Below, in pieces: positions 34,901 to 47,400 of a DNA stretch of 64,000 nucleotides. The stretch is from positions 558,001-622,000 of the forward strand of contig NW_020194560.1 of assembly GCF_002865645.1 (NCBI RefSeq), in the 5' to 3' direction. The notes beneath the pieces were generated by a model. That model was not told the origin of the DNA, did no database searches, and worked only from the letters and a program-made list of their open reading frames with translations. Position 1 is the first letter of the stretch. Every line of letters begins with the position of its first letter. A program made the position numbers and the translations under genes. Origin of the DNA: Hyaloscypha bicolor E. Lineage: Eukaryota > Ascomycota > Leotiomycetes > Helotiales > Hyaloscyphaceae.

Positions 34901-37300
34901 AGTAATTTCATTAAGTTTAATACTATTATTAGTTTGCTATAAAGCTTGGAATTAGTTAGAACTAGTAATTAAGAATCTAGAGGCTCTAATATTAATTATA
35001 ACTTTATAAAAGTAGTAAGTATTATATTTTAATATATTATTAATTATAAATATCTAGGTATTTTCTATTTATTTAATAGGCTCTAAAATGTGGTTTTTGC
35101 CTATTATTTAGTATATAAGAAAAAGAGAAGTAAGGTTATTTATAAGGGTATTAGTTATAGGAATAGCAGGAGCGGGGGCTATAGGAGTGGCTAGGAAGCT
35201 CTTAATAGAAATAAAGTAGAAATTAGAGTAATATTTCTTTTCTTTATTTATTTCTACTAGTAAGGCTTTAAAAGCATTACTTACTAGTTTATTCTTATTA
35301 CTCTCATTATCTTCTTTTCTTTTAAATTCAGTAATATACTATATATAAGTACTACTAAAGCATTTATTAAAGTTATGAGTATTTTGAAATCTAAATTAAT
35401 AAATGTTTCTATTCTTAAATCAAGCTTTCTTAGTCTCTTATTTCTCTAATATATGCTTCTATAAGTAGTATTCGGGTCTCTTATATATAAAATATGACTT
35501 TAGAGTATACTTATTATAATTATAGGGCTTGAAGTAGTTATTACGGGTTCCGAAATTATGGCTAGGTCCGTATTAATAATTTCCGAATAAATAGTAATTT
35601 GAAAAGTTTTAAGAATAATATTATTAATTAATAAAATAGGTTTTAATAATAATTTATTATTTTTTCTTATAAATAGTAATAGATAATTAGAGCTTATTAA
35701 TAAGCTAGCCGAGATTATTAAGAGAGTCCGAGACTATATATTAGTATACTAGTAAGCCTTAATAAGAAATAATAATCTTATTATATAAGAATTCGGTACT
35801 TTATAAAGTAAAAGCAAGGCTATATTATAATTTATATAGGTTATTAATTAGTATTTAGACAAGCTCAAATATTATCTTTTTAGGGTTCTTTACTATTATA
35901 GTTACTAAAATAATAGTATTTTATTTATCTAAATTTCGATAATAGAAACCGGGGCCTTTAAAGAAGCTATAAATATTTATATAGGCCTCTTTATATATAT
36001 AGCTCAAGAGCTAATTATTATAGAAGTAGTCTTATACTAGTTCCTTTAATATAATAGGAAAAGCTCTCCCTAGCGCCTTTTCTAGAAGCTTTATATATTA
36101 GTAAATATTAAAAAAGATAGTGAGTTTATAATTAAAACTATTATTAGTTCCGTTATATTTCTATATTTTAGAGTATATCTTTATTACTTCCCTAATAAGC
36201 TTCCTAATAGAAATAGTAAATACTAATTAATAGTAGTTCGGGTTTAGTAGTAATACTAGTAGTAATAAAAGTAAAAGTAGTAAATAGCCTTAATTTAGAA
36301 AAAATAAATAGATAGCTTGATTTCTTAACTAAGATTATCTGGTTTCCTTATATCTAGTTCTATCTAGAGTAAAATAAATTAATATAATAAGTCCCTAAAG
36401 AAGATCTATTCTAATTAGATTATTATTAATAATATTAGCTTTATTTTATATACTTTTTATTTCTTCTTAGACAAGATTAATAAAGAATTATATAATAGTA
36501 AGGTTTTTATAGTTCTATTTAATATAGATACTACTATACTAAAGTTAGACTCAAAGATTTTATATAAGTATATAGTTAATTAGATTATATATTATAGTAT
36601 TAAAGTTTTTAAAGTTATTCTAGAATAGATCCTATAGATTATTATTACTCTTCCTATATAAAATATACTAATATATCTTAGTAATTATATATTCCTGAAG
36701 TTTAGCCTTTATTATAGTTACCGGATTAATACTATCCTCTTATTTCTTAATTAGTTTCTTTCCTTTATTAGCGTCTATACTAAACCGAGTTCAGGTTCTC
36801 TCTAGTATATATATATAGTTCATAACAGGAGGGGTTTAAAAATAAGGTAGTTCGTAATAAGTTTATAGAAAGAGTTTAGTAATAAAGGTATTTAGATACC
36901 TGATTTAGATATTAGATATCCCAGATACCTAGGAATATTATAGGTATTAAAGTAAATATTTTGCTCTTAAATATTTCATTCGTAATAAGAAATTTAAGAA
37001 GTAAAATATCATGATTCCGGGAGGGTCTAAAGCTCAAAGAACTTGATTTAATAATAAAATCGAAGTAGTAATTAAATAGCTTTAAGGATATATATAGGGT
37101 ATATATTCCGGAAAGAGGGTCCCGTAAATACAGGTATTATATAAGTAGAAAAGATAGTTTCCAAGAAAGTAGTCTTAGGGCCAAAAGAAATTAGTTTTAA
37201 AGAATAATAGAAGTTAAATAAATAATTAATTAAATAGCTAACCGCTTATTAATTAGTAAAAGCTAGATATCTTCTCTATAAACTACCAAATACTTTTATA
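31950..37300 (-). pseudogene. Copia-B polyprotein, degraded; RNase H end readable
   Basis: The 3' end is clear on the minus strand at 31960-32245. ALVKSIINKVLEIELLLVV leads into YMDSKSLYKYLIKLGITREKR, then a GELNPANSIIKSKL-like stretch. This is the RNase H active region and NPADAMTK end of fungal copia polyproteins. Upstream domains (RT, integrase, gag) must lie toward 37.3 kb but are interrupted by RIP stops. Confidence 0.75.
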
Positions 37301-37416
37301 AAGTTAATAAATAGTTCCTTTCTTTAATATAGAATAGACTAGATTTGTCTTAGGCCACTAAATACTTTTAGAACTAATCTAAAATCTTCTCTAATCTATA
37401 TATATAAACTAATTAG

Positions 37417-37716
37417 TATTGGTTTATTAGTAATATATAGTACTATTATATAAGTCGTGAAATGCTATTTATATATAATTAGTAAAGTTATTATTATTTA
37501 GAAATAGGGATTATAGTATTATAGTATTAATATATAATCCCTAAATCTACTAAGCCTAAAAGGGTCTAGTCTACTAGTCAAGTTACTAATGGGACGCAAG
37601 GTTATATAACTATATCCTATATCCCATATCCTATTACTCATATCCTATTACTTATATCCCGTATCCCGTATCTCATAACTATATATATAACTCTCAAAGG
37701 AATAGCTATACTAATA
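37417..37716 (-). repeat. 5' LTR of Copia-B
   Basis: 300 bp, same length as its partner at 31409-31708, with more C-to-T changes. Confidence 0.9.
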
Positions 37717-37791
37717 AGAACCTAAAAAAGGAATTAATATAATAAATATTAGATATTACAAATCTAGTTTTTTATTTTAAATAAGGCTTAT

Positions 37792-38081
37792 TATTAGTTT
37801 ATTAGTAATATATAGTATTATTATATAATTATAAAATATTTAATATATAAAATTAATAAAATAATTAATATTTAGAAATAGGAATTATAATATTAATATA
37901 TAATTTCTAAATCTGCTAAATCTAATAAAAACTAGCTATTAATTAAGTTATTTATAGAATATTAGATTATATAACTATATTTTATATCCTATATTTTATT
38001 ACTTATATTCTATTATTTATATCTCGTATTTCGAGTTTTATAACTATATATATAACTCTCGAAAAAATAGCTATATTAATA
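37792..38081 (-). repeat. Solo copia LTR
   Basis: 290 bp of the same LTR family as Copia-A and Copia-B (TATTAG...ATTAATA). It has a perfect 5-bp duplication CTTAT (37787-37791 and 38082-38086) and no interior: the product of LTR-LTR recombination. Confidence 0.88.
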
Positions 38082-38990
38082 CTTATATTAAAATTATATA
38101 AATTATATAAAATTATATTTTCTAATTAAATAAAGAGCTCTATATATTTGGCTAAATATTAGAAAATATATAAAAAAATACTTCTAGATTTAAAAAGAAA
38201 TATTAATTAGTTTTTTATTAAAATTAACTTTTAGAAACTAGTTATATTTATAACTATTACTTTATAACTTATTTATTTTAATTACTTATATATTATTTTA
38301 TTATTATATATTTTATAATTATAAATATAAATATATTTATAATTATATAAAATTGAAAATTCTTATATTTAAAGCAAATTTAGAAAAACTTTTATTTAAA
38401 ATAAATAAGTTTTATTTAATTATATATTTATATTTAAAAATTATTTAATTTTAATAAAAATTATAAAATATATAATAGTAAAATAATATATAAATAGTTA
38501 AGATAAGTAAGCTATAAAGTAATACTTATAAATATAACTAATTCCAAGAATTAATTCTAATAAAAAACTAATTAATATTTCTTTCTAAAGCTAGAAGTAT
38601 TTTCTTATATATTTCCTAGTATTTAGCTAAGCTTATAAAGTACTTTATTTAACTAGGAAATATAATCCTATATAATTTATATAATTTCAATTACTTATAT
38701 AATTCTAATTATAAGCTTTATTTAAAATAGAAAACTAGATTTATAATATCTAATATCTATTTATATATTATTATATATATTTATTATATTAATTCCCTCT
38801 CTAGGTTCTTATTCCTAAAAGGCCTAAGAAAACTATAAATAGCTTTATAAATAACTTCCTAAAACTTTCCTAATTACTAGTTCTTTCTAAAGATTTTTTA
38901 TAATTATTCTATTATTATACTAGATAATAGAATTAAGAATATAGTTTACTAATTCTATTTAGTTAATTTATAAATTACTTCTAGTAATTT
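38082..38990. repeat. Large imperfect palindrome: tail-to-tail Gypsy-2-family copies
   Basis: The + strand from 38087 to about 38325 matches the reverse complement of about 38455-38690. Beyond the nested insertions the match continues: 37722-37791 and 31250-31408 with 38700-38985, and 16580-17640 with 38985-40030. The arms are 1.6 kb or more, with a spacer of about 130 bp centred near 38.39 kb. Confidence 0.75.
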
Positions 38991-41145
38991 CCTCTTATAA
39001 AAGTAATATAGGTATAGTATATACTATTAGATATAAAGCTCTTCCGGTTTCCTAATTAGTTTATAAATTCTAATTTAGCCTCTATTTATAAATAAATTAT
39101 TATTTTATAGGCCTAAAAGCTTAGAAAAATTAATCTAATCTTCTAGTTTATTTATAAATTCCTTTTTGGAATTTCTAAGTATTTCTAGTATAAAGCTAGT
39201 TTCGAATTTGTAATTACTATTTAGAGAAAGAATATTATAAAAAGGCTTCTCTTTTCTTACTAACTAATTTTCCTTTTCTTTAAATATAATACTATATTTA
39301 GCTTTTCCTTATTTTTTGTTTTCTTTCTTTAAGCCTTCTTTAAGTTTCTTTAAGCTCTTTTAAGCTTTTTTAAGTTTTATTTAAGTTCTTTTCTAATTTC
39401 CTTTTCTATTTCTTTATTTATTAAAATAAATATTTCTCTTAATACTTATTAGTTTATTATTACTTATTTAGCTAATACTTTTATATTCTTAATTCGCTTT
39501 TATTATTTTTAATATTTCAAGAATATTACTAAGTTTTCCGATATTATTTATATTAAAAGTAATAATTATTTAATATATAATTACTTTTATTCTAAGAATA
39601 AAAAATATAATTCTATAAATTATAAATTTCTTTTTTTATTTCCTATTTTAATACTATTTAAAGTTCCTTAAATATATATAATATAATTAAATTGCCTTTT
39701 TAAACTATTAATATATATAAGCGTTTTCTCTAACTTTTACTTAAAAGAGAAAAGGCTATTATTACTCTTTTTCTATACTAAACTATATATATTTCTTATA
39801 TTAAAGCTATTATTTAAGGCTAATAAATTCTTCTAATAATTTAAGAAATAAGTTAAATAATTCTTACTAGCTTAGTATAAGTATAAAGTACTCTTAAAAG
39901 TATAGTTAATATTCTTTAGTATTAAATAAGCTTATTTCTTTCTTATTTCTTATTAATAGCTAATAGCTTTATAGGCTAATTTACTATTTATTTCTTAAGA
40001 GAATTCTAATAAAAATAATAATAAAAATAATAGAAAGTAATTATAACAATAGGATATTTATAGGATATAGAAATTAGAGTTTTTAAAGTTCTTAATAATT
40101 TTTATATAGCTTTTCTAAAAATAAATATATGATTTTTAATAGTTTTCTAATAAAAGTATTTATTTTTTATATTTCAATTTAGCTAATAGTATTATAATAT
40201 TACTTTTTTCCAAGTATTCTTATAATTCTTAAGCTATATTCTCTAGATTATTTAATAGTTCCTATATATTATTTACTAGTAAATAGCTCTTCTAATAAAT
40301 AAAATTCTTTTTTCCTTTTTTTACTCTTTTTATAGGCTATAATAAATTTTACTTCGAATTGCTCTTTATCTTTAATCTTAACTAGTTCTAGTTCTATTAT
40401 AATACTAGCTTATAGGTATTATAATTCTAAGAAAGAAATATAAAAAAAATTATAAATCCGATATAATAATAATAATTCTAAATAATATATCTATTTATAT
40501 ATTCTTATAACTTTTAGAACTTTAAAAAAGCCGAGATATCTATTTATTAGCTTTATATAAAGTATAACTTTATTATATATATTAAACTTCTTATTAATAT
40601 ACTTTTTATTATAGTATTCTTTTTATATATTTACTATTTCTTATTATTACTTTTCTAATATTTCCCGTTTTACTTAAATTCTCTATATTCTTTCCTATAT
40701 TACTAGTATTTCTCTTTCTAGAATATTATTCTTAATATATAGTTTAATACTAGAATAGAATTTATATAATATATAAAATTATTATATATAAATTCTATAA
40801 AAGTAAGCTTTACTATTTAGTTATTTTACTAATAGCTAATATAATATTTCAAATACTATTCCAGAGTTTAGTTTAGATTCTTTATTTATTTATTAATTTA
40901 TAAATAAAATACTATATTTAATTATTATTAAACCTTTAAATAAAAATATAAACTTAACTAGAACTTATTTATAAAACCAAAGTTTTTATTAGAAGTTATA
41001 TTTATAAATATATTAAAGTCTTTAATAATATAATATATAAATAGTTTTACTAATTTAGGAGCCGAGATCTTTTTAGTAATTAGAATATATTATATTATTT
41101 TTATATATCTATTAATAATAATAAATATAGAATTATATATTTTAT
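38450..41145 (-). mobile_element. Gypsy-2, 3' part: integrase core to the 3' end
   Basis: On the minus strand from 41145 down, the frame shows integrase blocks in order. These are a VDRYTK-like start at the edge, LVKLFIYYIIKDF, a NLNQTLEQYLKYYISYQQNN-like stretch near 40860, and EFIYNNF. Then comes a C-terminal YNKKYINKKFN..VILYIKL stretch near 40580, typical of gypsy integrases. Below 40.3 kb follows an unrecognised Lys-rich frame (38985-40030), then presumably the 3' LTR. Gypsy-3 interrupts the integrase at 41145. Confidence 0.72.
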
Positions 41146-41405
41146 TATTATAAATATAAGATCTAGAACCTAAAAGATATAATTAGACTATTTCTATTTT
41201 AATAATTTAAAGTTAAAAAAAGAAGAAGATCTTAAAAGAGCCTCGGATCTAAATAATTATAAGCTATATACGGGCCTATATACTAGTTTAAGCTCGGGGT
41301 TATATATAACTATTAGGTAACTATAAATACTATACTTAGATACTAGATATCTTACTAGTTCTAGTCTAACTCCTACTAGTACTATATATTATAATAATCG
41401 TAATA
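41146..41405 (-). repeat. 3' LTR of Gypsy-3
   Basis: 260 bp, the partner of 48651-48910, with fewer RIP changes. Confidence 0.88.
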
Positions 41406-41472
41406 TTATTTCTTCTCTCAAAATAAGCTTATTTCCGAGCTTCGAAAATCTCTATTAAATTTTCAAGTTATA

Positions 41473-41511
41473 GGTTATATATTAAAGGCCAGAGCCTTTT
41501 ATATATAACTT
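41473..41511. promoter_or_regulatory. Palindromic TATA motif, Gypsy-3 copy
   Basis: AAAGGCCAGAGCCTTTT core with the same TTATATA flanks as in Copia-B. It lies about 70 bp inside the 3' LTR, a position comparable to that in copia. Confidence 0.55.
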
Positions 41512-42736
41512 ATAAAGATTTCTGTTTATATTATATAATTCCGGTAGTATATTATTCTTAGTATAGTTTAACTAATAAGAAAGGTTCTAGAATAGTTCTA
41601 GCTATTCGGAGTTCTTATTATAGAAGCTTTAAAAAGCCAGGATACTATTATTTAATAAAGATATAGAATACTATTCTGGATCTGAATTTTATTCTTTTTA
41701 CTAGATTTAGTATTTAAGCTTCCTATAAAGTAGTTTTACTACTAGTATCTCTTAAATTTTATATTCCGTTTTCCTGTCTTATAGTTCTAATAATAAAGGC
41801 TCTAGATTTACTTATCTAGAAAGAGAATTACTTGAGTCTTTATATAGCTTTTTTATATAGAATACCGGATATATTTTTATTAATTCCGAAAGCTTAAATC
41901 TAAAGAAATATTCTATCTATTTCAGGATTTTATATAGTTCTTTTATTTAGTAAACTAGTTTATAACTCGAATAATTATTATTCTAGTATTTAGTAATAAT
42001 TCATATCTTATTTCCTATTTCGAAATCTACTAGTTAGTAGTATTTATTAGCTTAAGTAATATAATATTCTTATATTTATATTATATTCTCTTATATCTTT
42101 TATTATAATTTATAAAGCTATATTATTAGAGTCCTTAATTCTTGCCTATTTAGCTCTTCTTTTAGGGTATTTAATTATACTTGGGTTTTCTAGTTAAATA
42201 ATATTTATAGTTTATAGTCTTTTTCTATAAGAAAGAGGAATTAGCCTATAGTCTTATAGACTAGAATTATTTACTAGTAATTAATTATTACTATTTATTT
42301 ATTTCAATTATTCTAGTAGTAATTTATATAGAGATATAGCTATTAGTTAAAGTACTAATTAATAATCTCTATTTAGCTATTAGTTTAGGGATAATTAGTA
42401 ATTAATAACTTAAACTTTATATTAATATATTTATAAAACTTGCTCTAGAAATCCGATATAAACTAGAAGCCTTAATTAGATACTATAGTTTCCGGGATAC
42501 TAATTTAGTAAATTATATAAATAAGAAATAAAGATATTAATTCTTTGGCTATTATTATAATAGAATACTTATCTAGATAATTAATAAAGATTACTATTAT
42601 ATTATACTTATTTCTATTCTCTGAATATTTCTTGAAATCTATTAATATATATTACTAGAAATAGTTAGGAACTAGTAATAGATATAAGAGCTCTGGCTTT
42701 TTATTTTTAGGAATATAGAATTATTAGTAAATATAA

Positions 42737-42857
42737 TATTGAAATAAAGCTTAATTATTATATTTTTCTATAGAAGCTCAGTTTTTTTAAAACTCTAGAA
42801 ATTATGACTCTATTTAAAAGTGGGCTATATAGAATATATAGCCCCTGATTTTTAATA
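42737..42857 (+). repeat. 121-bp direct repeat, first copy
   Basis: It recurs at 44318-44438 with constant offset 1581 and mostly C-to-T/G-to-A differences. The centre holds AGGCTATATA...TATATAGCC inverted halves. Confidence 0.85.
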
Positions 42858-42887
42858 CTTTTACTTAGGGATAAGTGCTTTTATTCT

Positions 42888-42917
42888 AATTAAATAACTA
42901 ACTAACTAACTAACTAG
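42888..42917 (+). repeat. (AACT)n microsatellite, left of the solo LTR
   Basis: A short AACT run that continues beyond the LTR at 43236; the LTR inserted into it. Confidence 0.85.
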
Positions 42918-43219
42918 TGTGGTACGGCAGGCTGTACTCGTCAAAAATCATGTCGTTTTGGTGGTTTTGAGGTTTAGGTTACATGGCAAAGGCCGCGGCC
43001 TTTTATATATAACTTGCGGAAATTATATAAGAAAGCTGGTTTTTCTATAAACTTAGAGAATAATCCTTTATAAGTATTTAATTAATTAAGCTTTTGCATA
43101 CTATATACTATTTATACTCTACTATTTACGCTTTTAATTTGTTATTTTACTATTAAGTTACGTTTTGTACTCTGGTATACTTTATATGGGTTTTTGTCTT
43201 ATTATAGTTTCTCTCTTAT
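42918..43219 (+). repeat. Solo LTR of the Gypsy-4 family, barely RIP-mutated
   Basis: 302 bp, exactly the length of the Gypsy-4 LTRs at 49818 and 62858. It starts TGTGGTACGGCAGG where those read TATAGTATAATAGG and TATAATATAGCAGG. Flanks are ACTAG and ACTGG, an imperfect duplication. It retains many CpG, CpA and TpG pairs, so it represents the unmutated state of the family. Confidence 0.88.
42977..43015. promoter_or_regulatory. Palindromic TATA motif in the solo LTR
   Basis: The best preserved copy, with core AAAGGCCGCGGCCTTTT and a TATATATAA box. Probably the LTR core promoter (inference). Confidence 0.6.
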
Positions 43220-43235
43220 ACTGGCTAAAATAGCC

Positions 43236-43336
43236 AAATAACTAACTAATTAACTAATTAAATAACTAAATAACTAACTAACTAACTAACTAATTAACTA
43301 AATAAATAACTAATTAACTAACTAACTAACTAACTA
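43236..43336 (+). repeat. (AACT)n microsatellite, imperfect
   Basis: AACTAACT runs mixed with AATTAACT and AATAACT. Confidence 0.9.
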
Positions 43337-44317
43337 CTTCAAATAAAAAGCTAGAATAAATCCCCTAATACTTCTTTTTATATTATAAATTACTAGTATA
43401 ATAGAAGAGGAAAGCTCCTTATTATAGTATTTATAATCTGGGTATTCTTTTTTTCTATAAATATTACAAGTTATATCTGCCTAGTAAACTTCTGAGTACT
43501 ATTATTAGTACTTTAGATAAATAGGCCAGAAGAAGAAGTATTTACTATTCTCTCCTTATATAAGCTCCCTTTTAGCCTTTCTCTTAATTTCTGTTATATA
43601 TAGTTCCTTTATTAAAAATCCTATTATATTATACTTCTTATTTATTATTTTCTTATTTTTAATTTATAGTATTCTTAATACTTTCTCTATTATAATTCTA
43701 TCTAGTATTATACTTCAAATTTATATTAGAGTATTATATACTATAGATAGACTAAATATAAAAATAAAGAAAATATAATAATTAGTAGTAAACTCTATTT
43801 TTATAGAATTAATTTTCTTATTAAGAACTTTAATATATATAATAAATTCTTTTAGATTACTATTATTGAGTTTAAGAGAAAATAGCTTATAAGAAAATAT
43901 ATAAAATAACTAATCTTTTATAAAGATAAAAAGAGCTTTAAGATTTTTCTATAAGAGATATCTATTATTTTATTTAGCCTTTATTAGCTTAATCTTAATA
44001 AATTTAGAAAGTATTAGAATAAGGATATTTATAGTATTAATATATTTCTTTTTTAGGGCTATAGAAGTACTAGTAAAAAGAAGAGTCTAATAGACTATTT
44101 ATAGCTTCTTCTATTATAGCTTTACTCTTATATTAATAATTCAAATATTATAGTTTTCCTTATTTAGAAACTTAATCTAATTCTTATCTAAAAATATAGT
44201 AGCTACTTTATAGGTTATTATAACTTAATTAAAGATCTATTAACTAGTAAAGGTATAATTTTAAATAAAAGATATATAGAAATACTATCTAGAAATATAA
44301 AACCGGGTTTTATAACC

Positions 44318-44438
44318 TATTAAAATAAAGCTTAATTATTATATTTTTCTATAGAAGCTTAGTTTCTTTAAAACTCTAGAAATTATAATTTTATTTAAAA
44401 GTAGGCTATATAAAATATATAGCCTCTAATTTTTAATA
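44318..44438 (+). repeat. 121-bp direct repeat, second copy
   Basis: Partner of 42737-42857. The 1.46 kb between them holds the solo LTR, the AACT array and about 1 kb of unrecognised AT-rich DNA. Confidence 0.85.
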
Positions 44439-47400
44439 TATAGTAATTATTTCTATACTAATTAATATTTATATCTTGGCCTAGCTAGTAATAATAGACC
44501 TAAAGAAGCTATTAAAGCTTGGCTTATCCTGGATATTCTATTAGGAGCTATATATATATCTCTTAAATAAGAGTAATATATAAGAATATTTCGGGTATTA
44601 TTATATTATTAGATATAAATAGTTTATTATATTATAAGAAGAAGCTATTTTATAATATTTAAGTATCTTTCTTCTTATTTCTTGTCTTATTCTATAGCTT
44701 TTCTAGCTCTAGTAATTCTTGATTCTCGCTTAATAACTTATTTATTAGCTAGATACTATTATACTAGATTTCTTTCTAAATCGGGTTTATAAAGGCCTTA
44801 ATTAGAACTAATTAGAAATCTCGTATAATATTATTATTAATCTTTTATTATAGGAAAAAAAATTGGATTTAATAGACTACTATTATTTTATTCTAAATAG
44901 TTATATTCTTATATTTCCTATTTAGAATATTTGCTTATTTATTCGACTTATTTATTTAATATATAAATTTGAAATAATAATAGAAAAGATATTCTATCTA
45001 GTAAATTTATTTTACTAAAAGCTTTTTTATAGTTATAAAGTACTCGAGAGCTTAGTAATTTAAATAAATTATAAAAAATACCTCCTATAGGCCTTCTACC
45101 TCCGCTTATTATTTAATTAAAAAAAGAATAATAGTAAGTATTTTTTTTACTAATTATATAGTTTTAAAGAAAAATATTACCGGATACTAGAGTTCTATCT
45201 AGGAATCTTATTATAAGAAAATACAGGCTATAACTTTATTTAATATATCTGTTTTAATTATAATAATATAGAATTAGTACCGAGAATATAGCTTATTTTA
45301 GCTTAATAAAATCTTCTTAATACTAATTTATTTATTTAAACGAAACTCTTTTATATATTAAAGCTATTAGAGGCTTTATTATATAATTATATTTCATAAT
45401 AAAATACTAATAAAAGTTATAAAAACCCAGAAAGCCTTATATTTCTGTAATTATCTTTAATAGTTACTAGTTCTTAATACTTATTATTTTATCTGGATCT
45501 ATTTTAATATCTCTAATAGAAATAATAAAATCTAGATATTTTATATAAATAATCTTAAACTCTAATTTCTTAATATTTATTTAAAAGCTAATATCTTATA
45601 GCTATTAAAAGACCTTTTATATATAGTTTTCATATTTCAGAGAATTATTTAAATAAATCAGGATATTATTTAAATAAGTTATATAAAAGATATTAAAGTA
45701 ATTAAAGAGAATATTATATATATATTTCTAATATATAATAGAACTATTAGCTAGGCTTTTCTAAAGAACTTTATATTTATAGGCCCTATATCTTATATAG
45801 AATATTATAAGTTCTTCTAGATCTATTTGGATCTAATAAAATATTTATTAAATATCTAGCTTTATATAGATCTTGACTTAAGCTAGCTATATAAAAATTT
45901 TATAAATAAGAGAAAGAAAATAATAATTCTTTTATATTAAGTTATTTAGCTTATAATAATTAATATAGAATTAGAAAGCTCTATTAGCCTTTTTTATAAA
46001 AAGAATTAGAAATATAAAAAAAAACTAGCTTAATTTAATAAAGCCCTATTAGAGATTTTCTTTAAGAAAATACTTAATCTTCTATAGCTTATAAATTAAC
46101 TATTAATAAAGCAGGAAATACCTTAGGCTTTCTGGGCCTTTAGAATTATTAATCTGAATCTTATAGTTATATAATTAATATAGAAATAAAATATTTAATA
46201 TTTCCTTTAAGAAAATATCTATAAAGTCCTTAAATTCTTCTAATAAGATTTTTACTAGCTATTATAGCTCTGTCTCTTCTAGCTATTACTTGCCCGGAAT
46301 AAACTTATTTTCTTATTATAATTCTAGCTTTTTATTAATCTCGAAAAATAATATTATAAAGAAAAGATTCTTTTTCTTTTATAGATTTATCTAAAAAGCA
46401 GCTAGTAAAATACCTATAATATTAATTATAGGCCTTAACTAGATTTTATAGCTTTTCTTTAAATAGTATAGTTTTAATATCTCTATTTCCGATTTAAAAG
46501 AAACTTCTATATTTCCTAAAACTACTTATATTTCTTTATAGTATTAAGCTTAATTTCTTTATTATATACGGCTTTCTAAACCCGGCTTAGAAAAAGAATA
46601 AAAGAGTTTCCTCTTTATAAGCTAAGATTTCTAGAACTTATTTATAGCTATAGCTTTATTTCTTTTATTTATATCTTCTTAATACTAGTTATTTTTCCCA
46701 GGTTCTAAGTTCTTATATATAGTAATTAGGATCTTATTCTAATTTTTCTTTCTAGGCTAATTATCTAGCTAGATTAATCTTCTATTCTTATAATTAATTA
46801 AAATACTAGTATTTATAAATTACTATTATCTCAAAATTATATTATATTTACCTAATCCTATAACTAATATAGATATTAGGACCTTTCGTTTATTAATTAA
46901 AAGTATAAGCTTAATATAGTAAATAATAGATATAGTTTACTTATTATTAAATTCTTTTATATTATAAAATAATATTAATTAAATAGATTTAATATCTAGA
47001 AATTATTTAATTATTTTTATAAACTTGAAACTAATAAAAATTTATTTATTTATTCTAGTATTAATAAAAAAAGAAGTCTTAATACCTAATCTATTATTAC
47101 TAACTATATAAAAGAATATAAATATTTTATTTCCTAATAGCTAGCTCAAATTAACTTCTATTATATTTATATAATATAGCTCTAAAAAAGAAACTTTTTT
47201 TAGGAATTCTTATTTCTTTATTCTATATCCTTAAATAGTTTACTAGTAATAAGTACTACTAGCTTAGTTACTAAAACTTGTTTTATATATTTTATTTTAG
47301 GTTCTAGATAGTTTCTAGATATATAACTAAATCTATTATAATTATAGTATTTGAGATCTAAAAATCCGGATTTAAAAATAGTAGATTTATTTATTATTAG

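Larger units (their letters stand above)
31409..37716 (-). mobile_element. Ty1/copia LTR retrotransposon (Copia-B), complete
   Basis: The two 300-bp LTRs (31409-31708 and 37417-37716) begin TATTGG and end CTAATA on the + strand, RIP forms of TGTTGG...CTAACA. A perfect 5-bp duplication AGAAC flanks it (31404-31408 and 37717-37721). Removing it restores a continuous match to the inverted copy near 38.8 kb. Coding is on the minus strand. The first 800 bp on the left are clearly less mutated than the rest and than Copia-A, so this copy looks younger or only partly RIPped. Confidence 0.93.
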
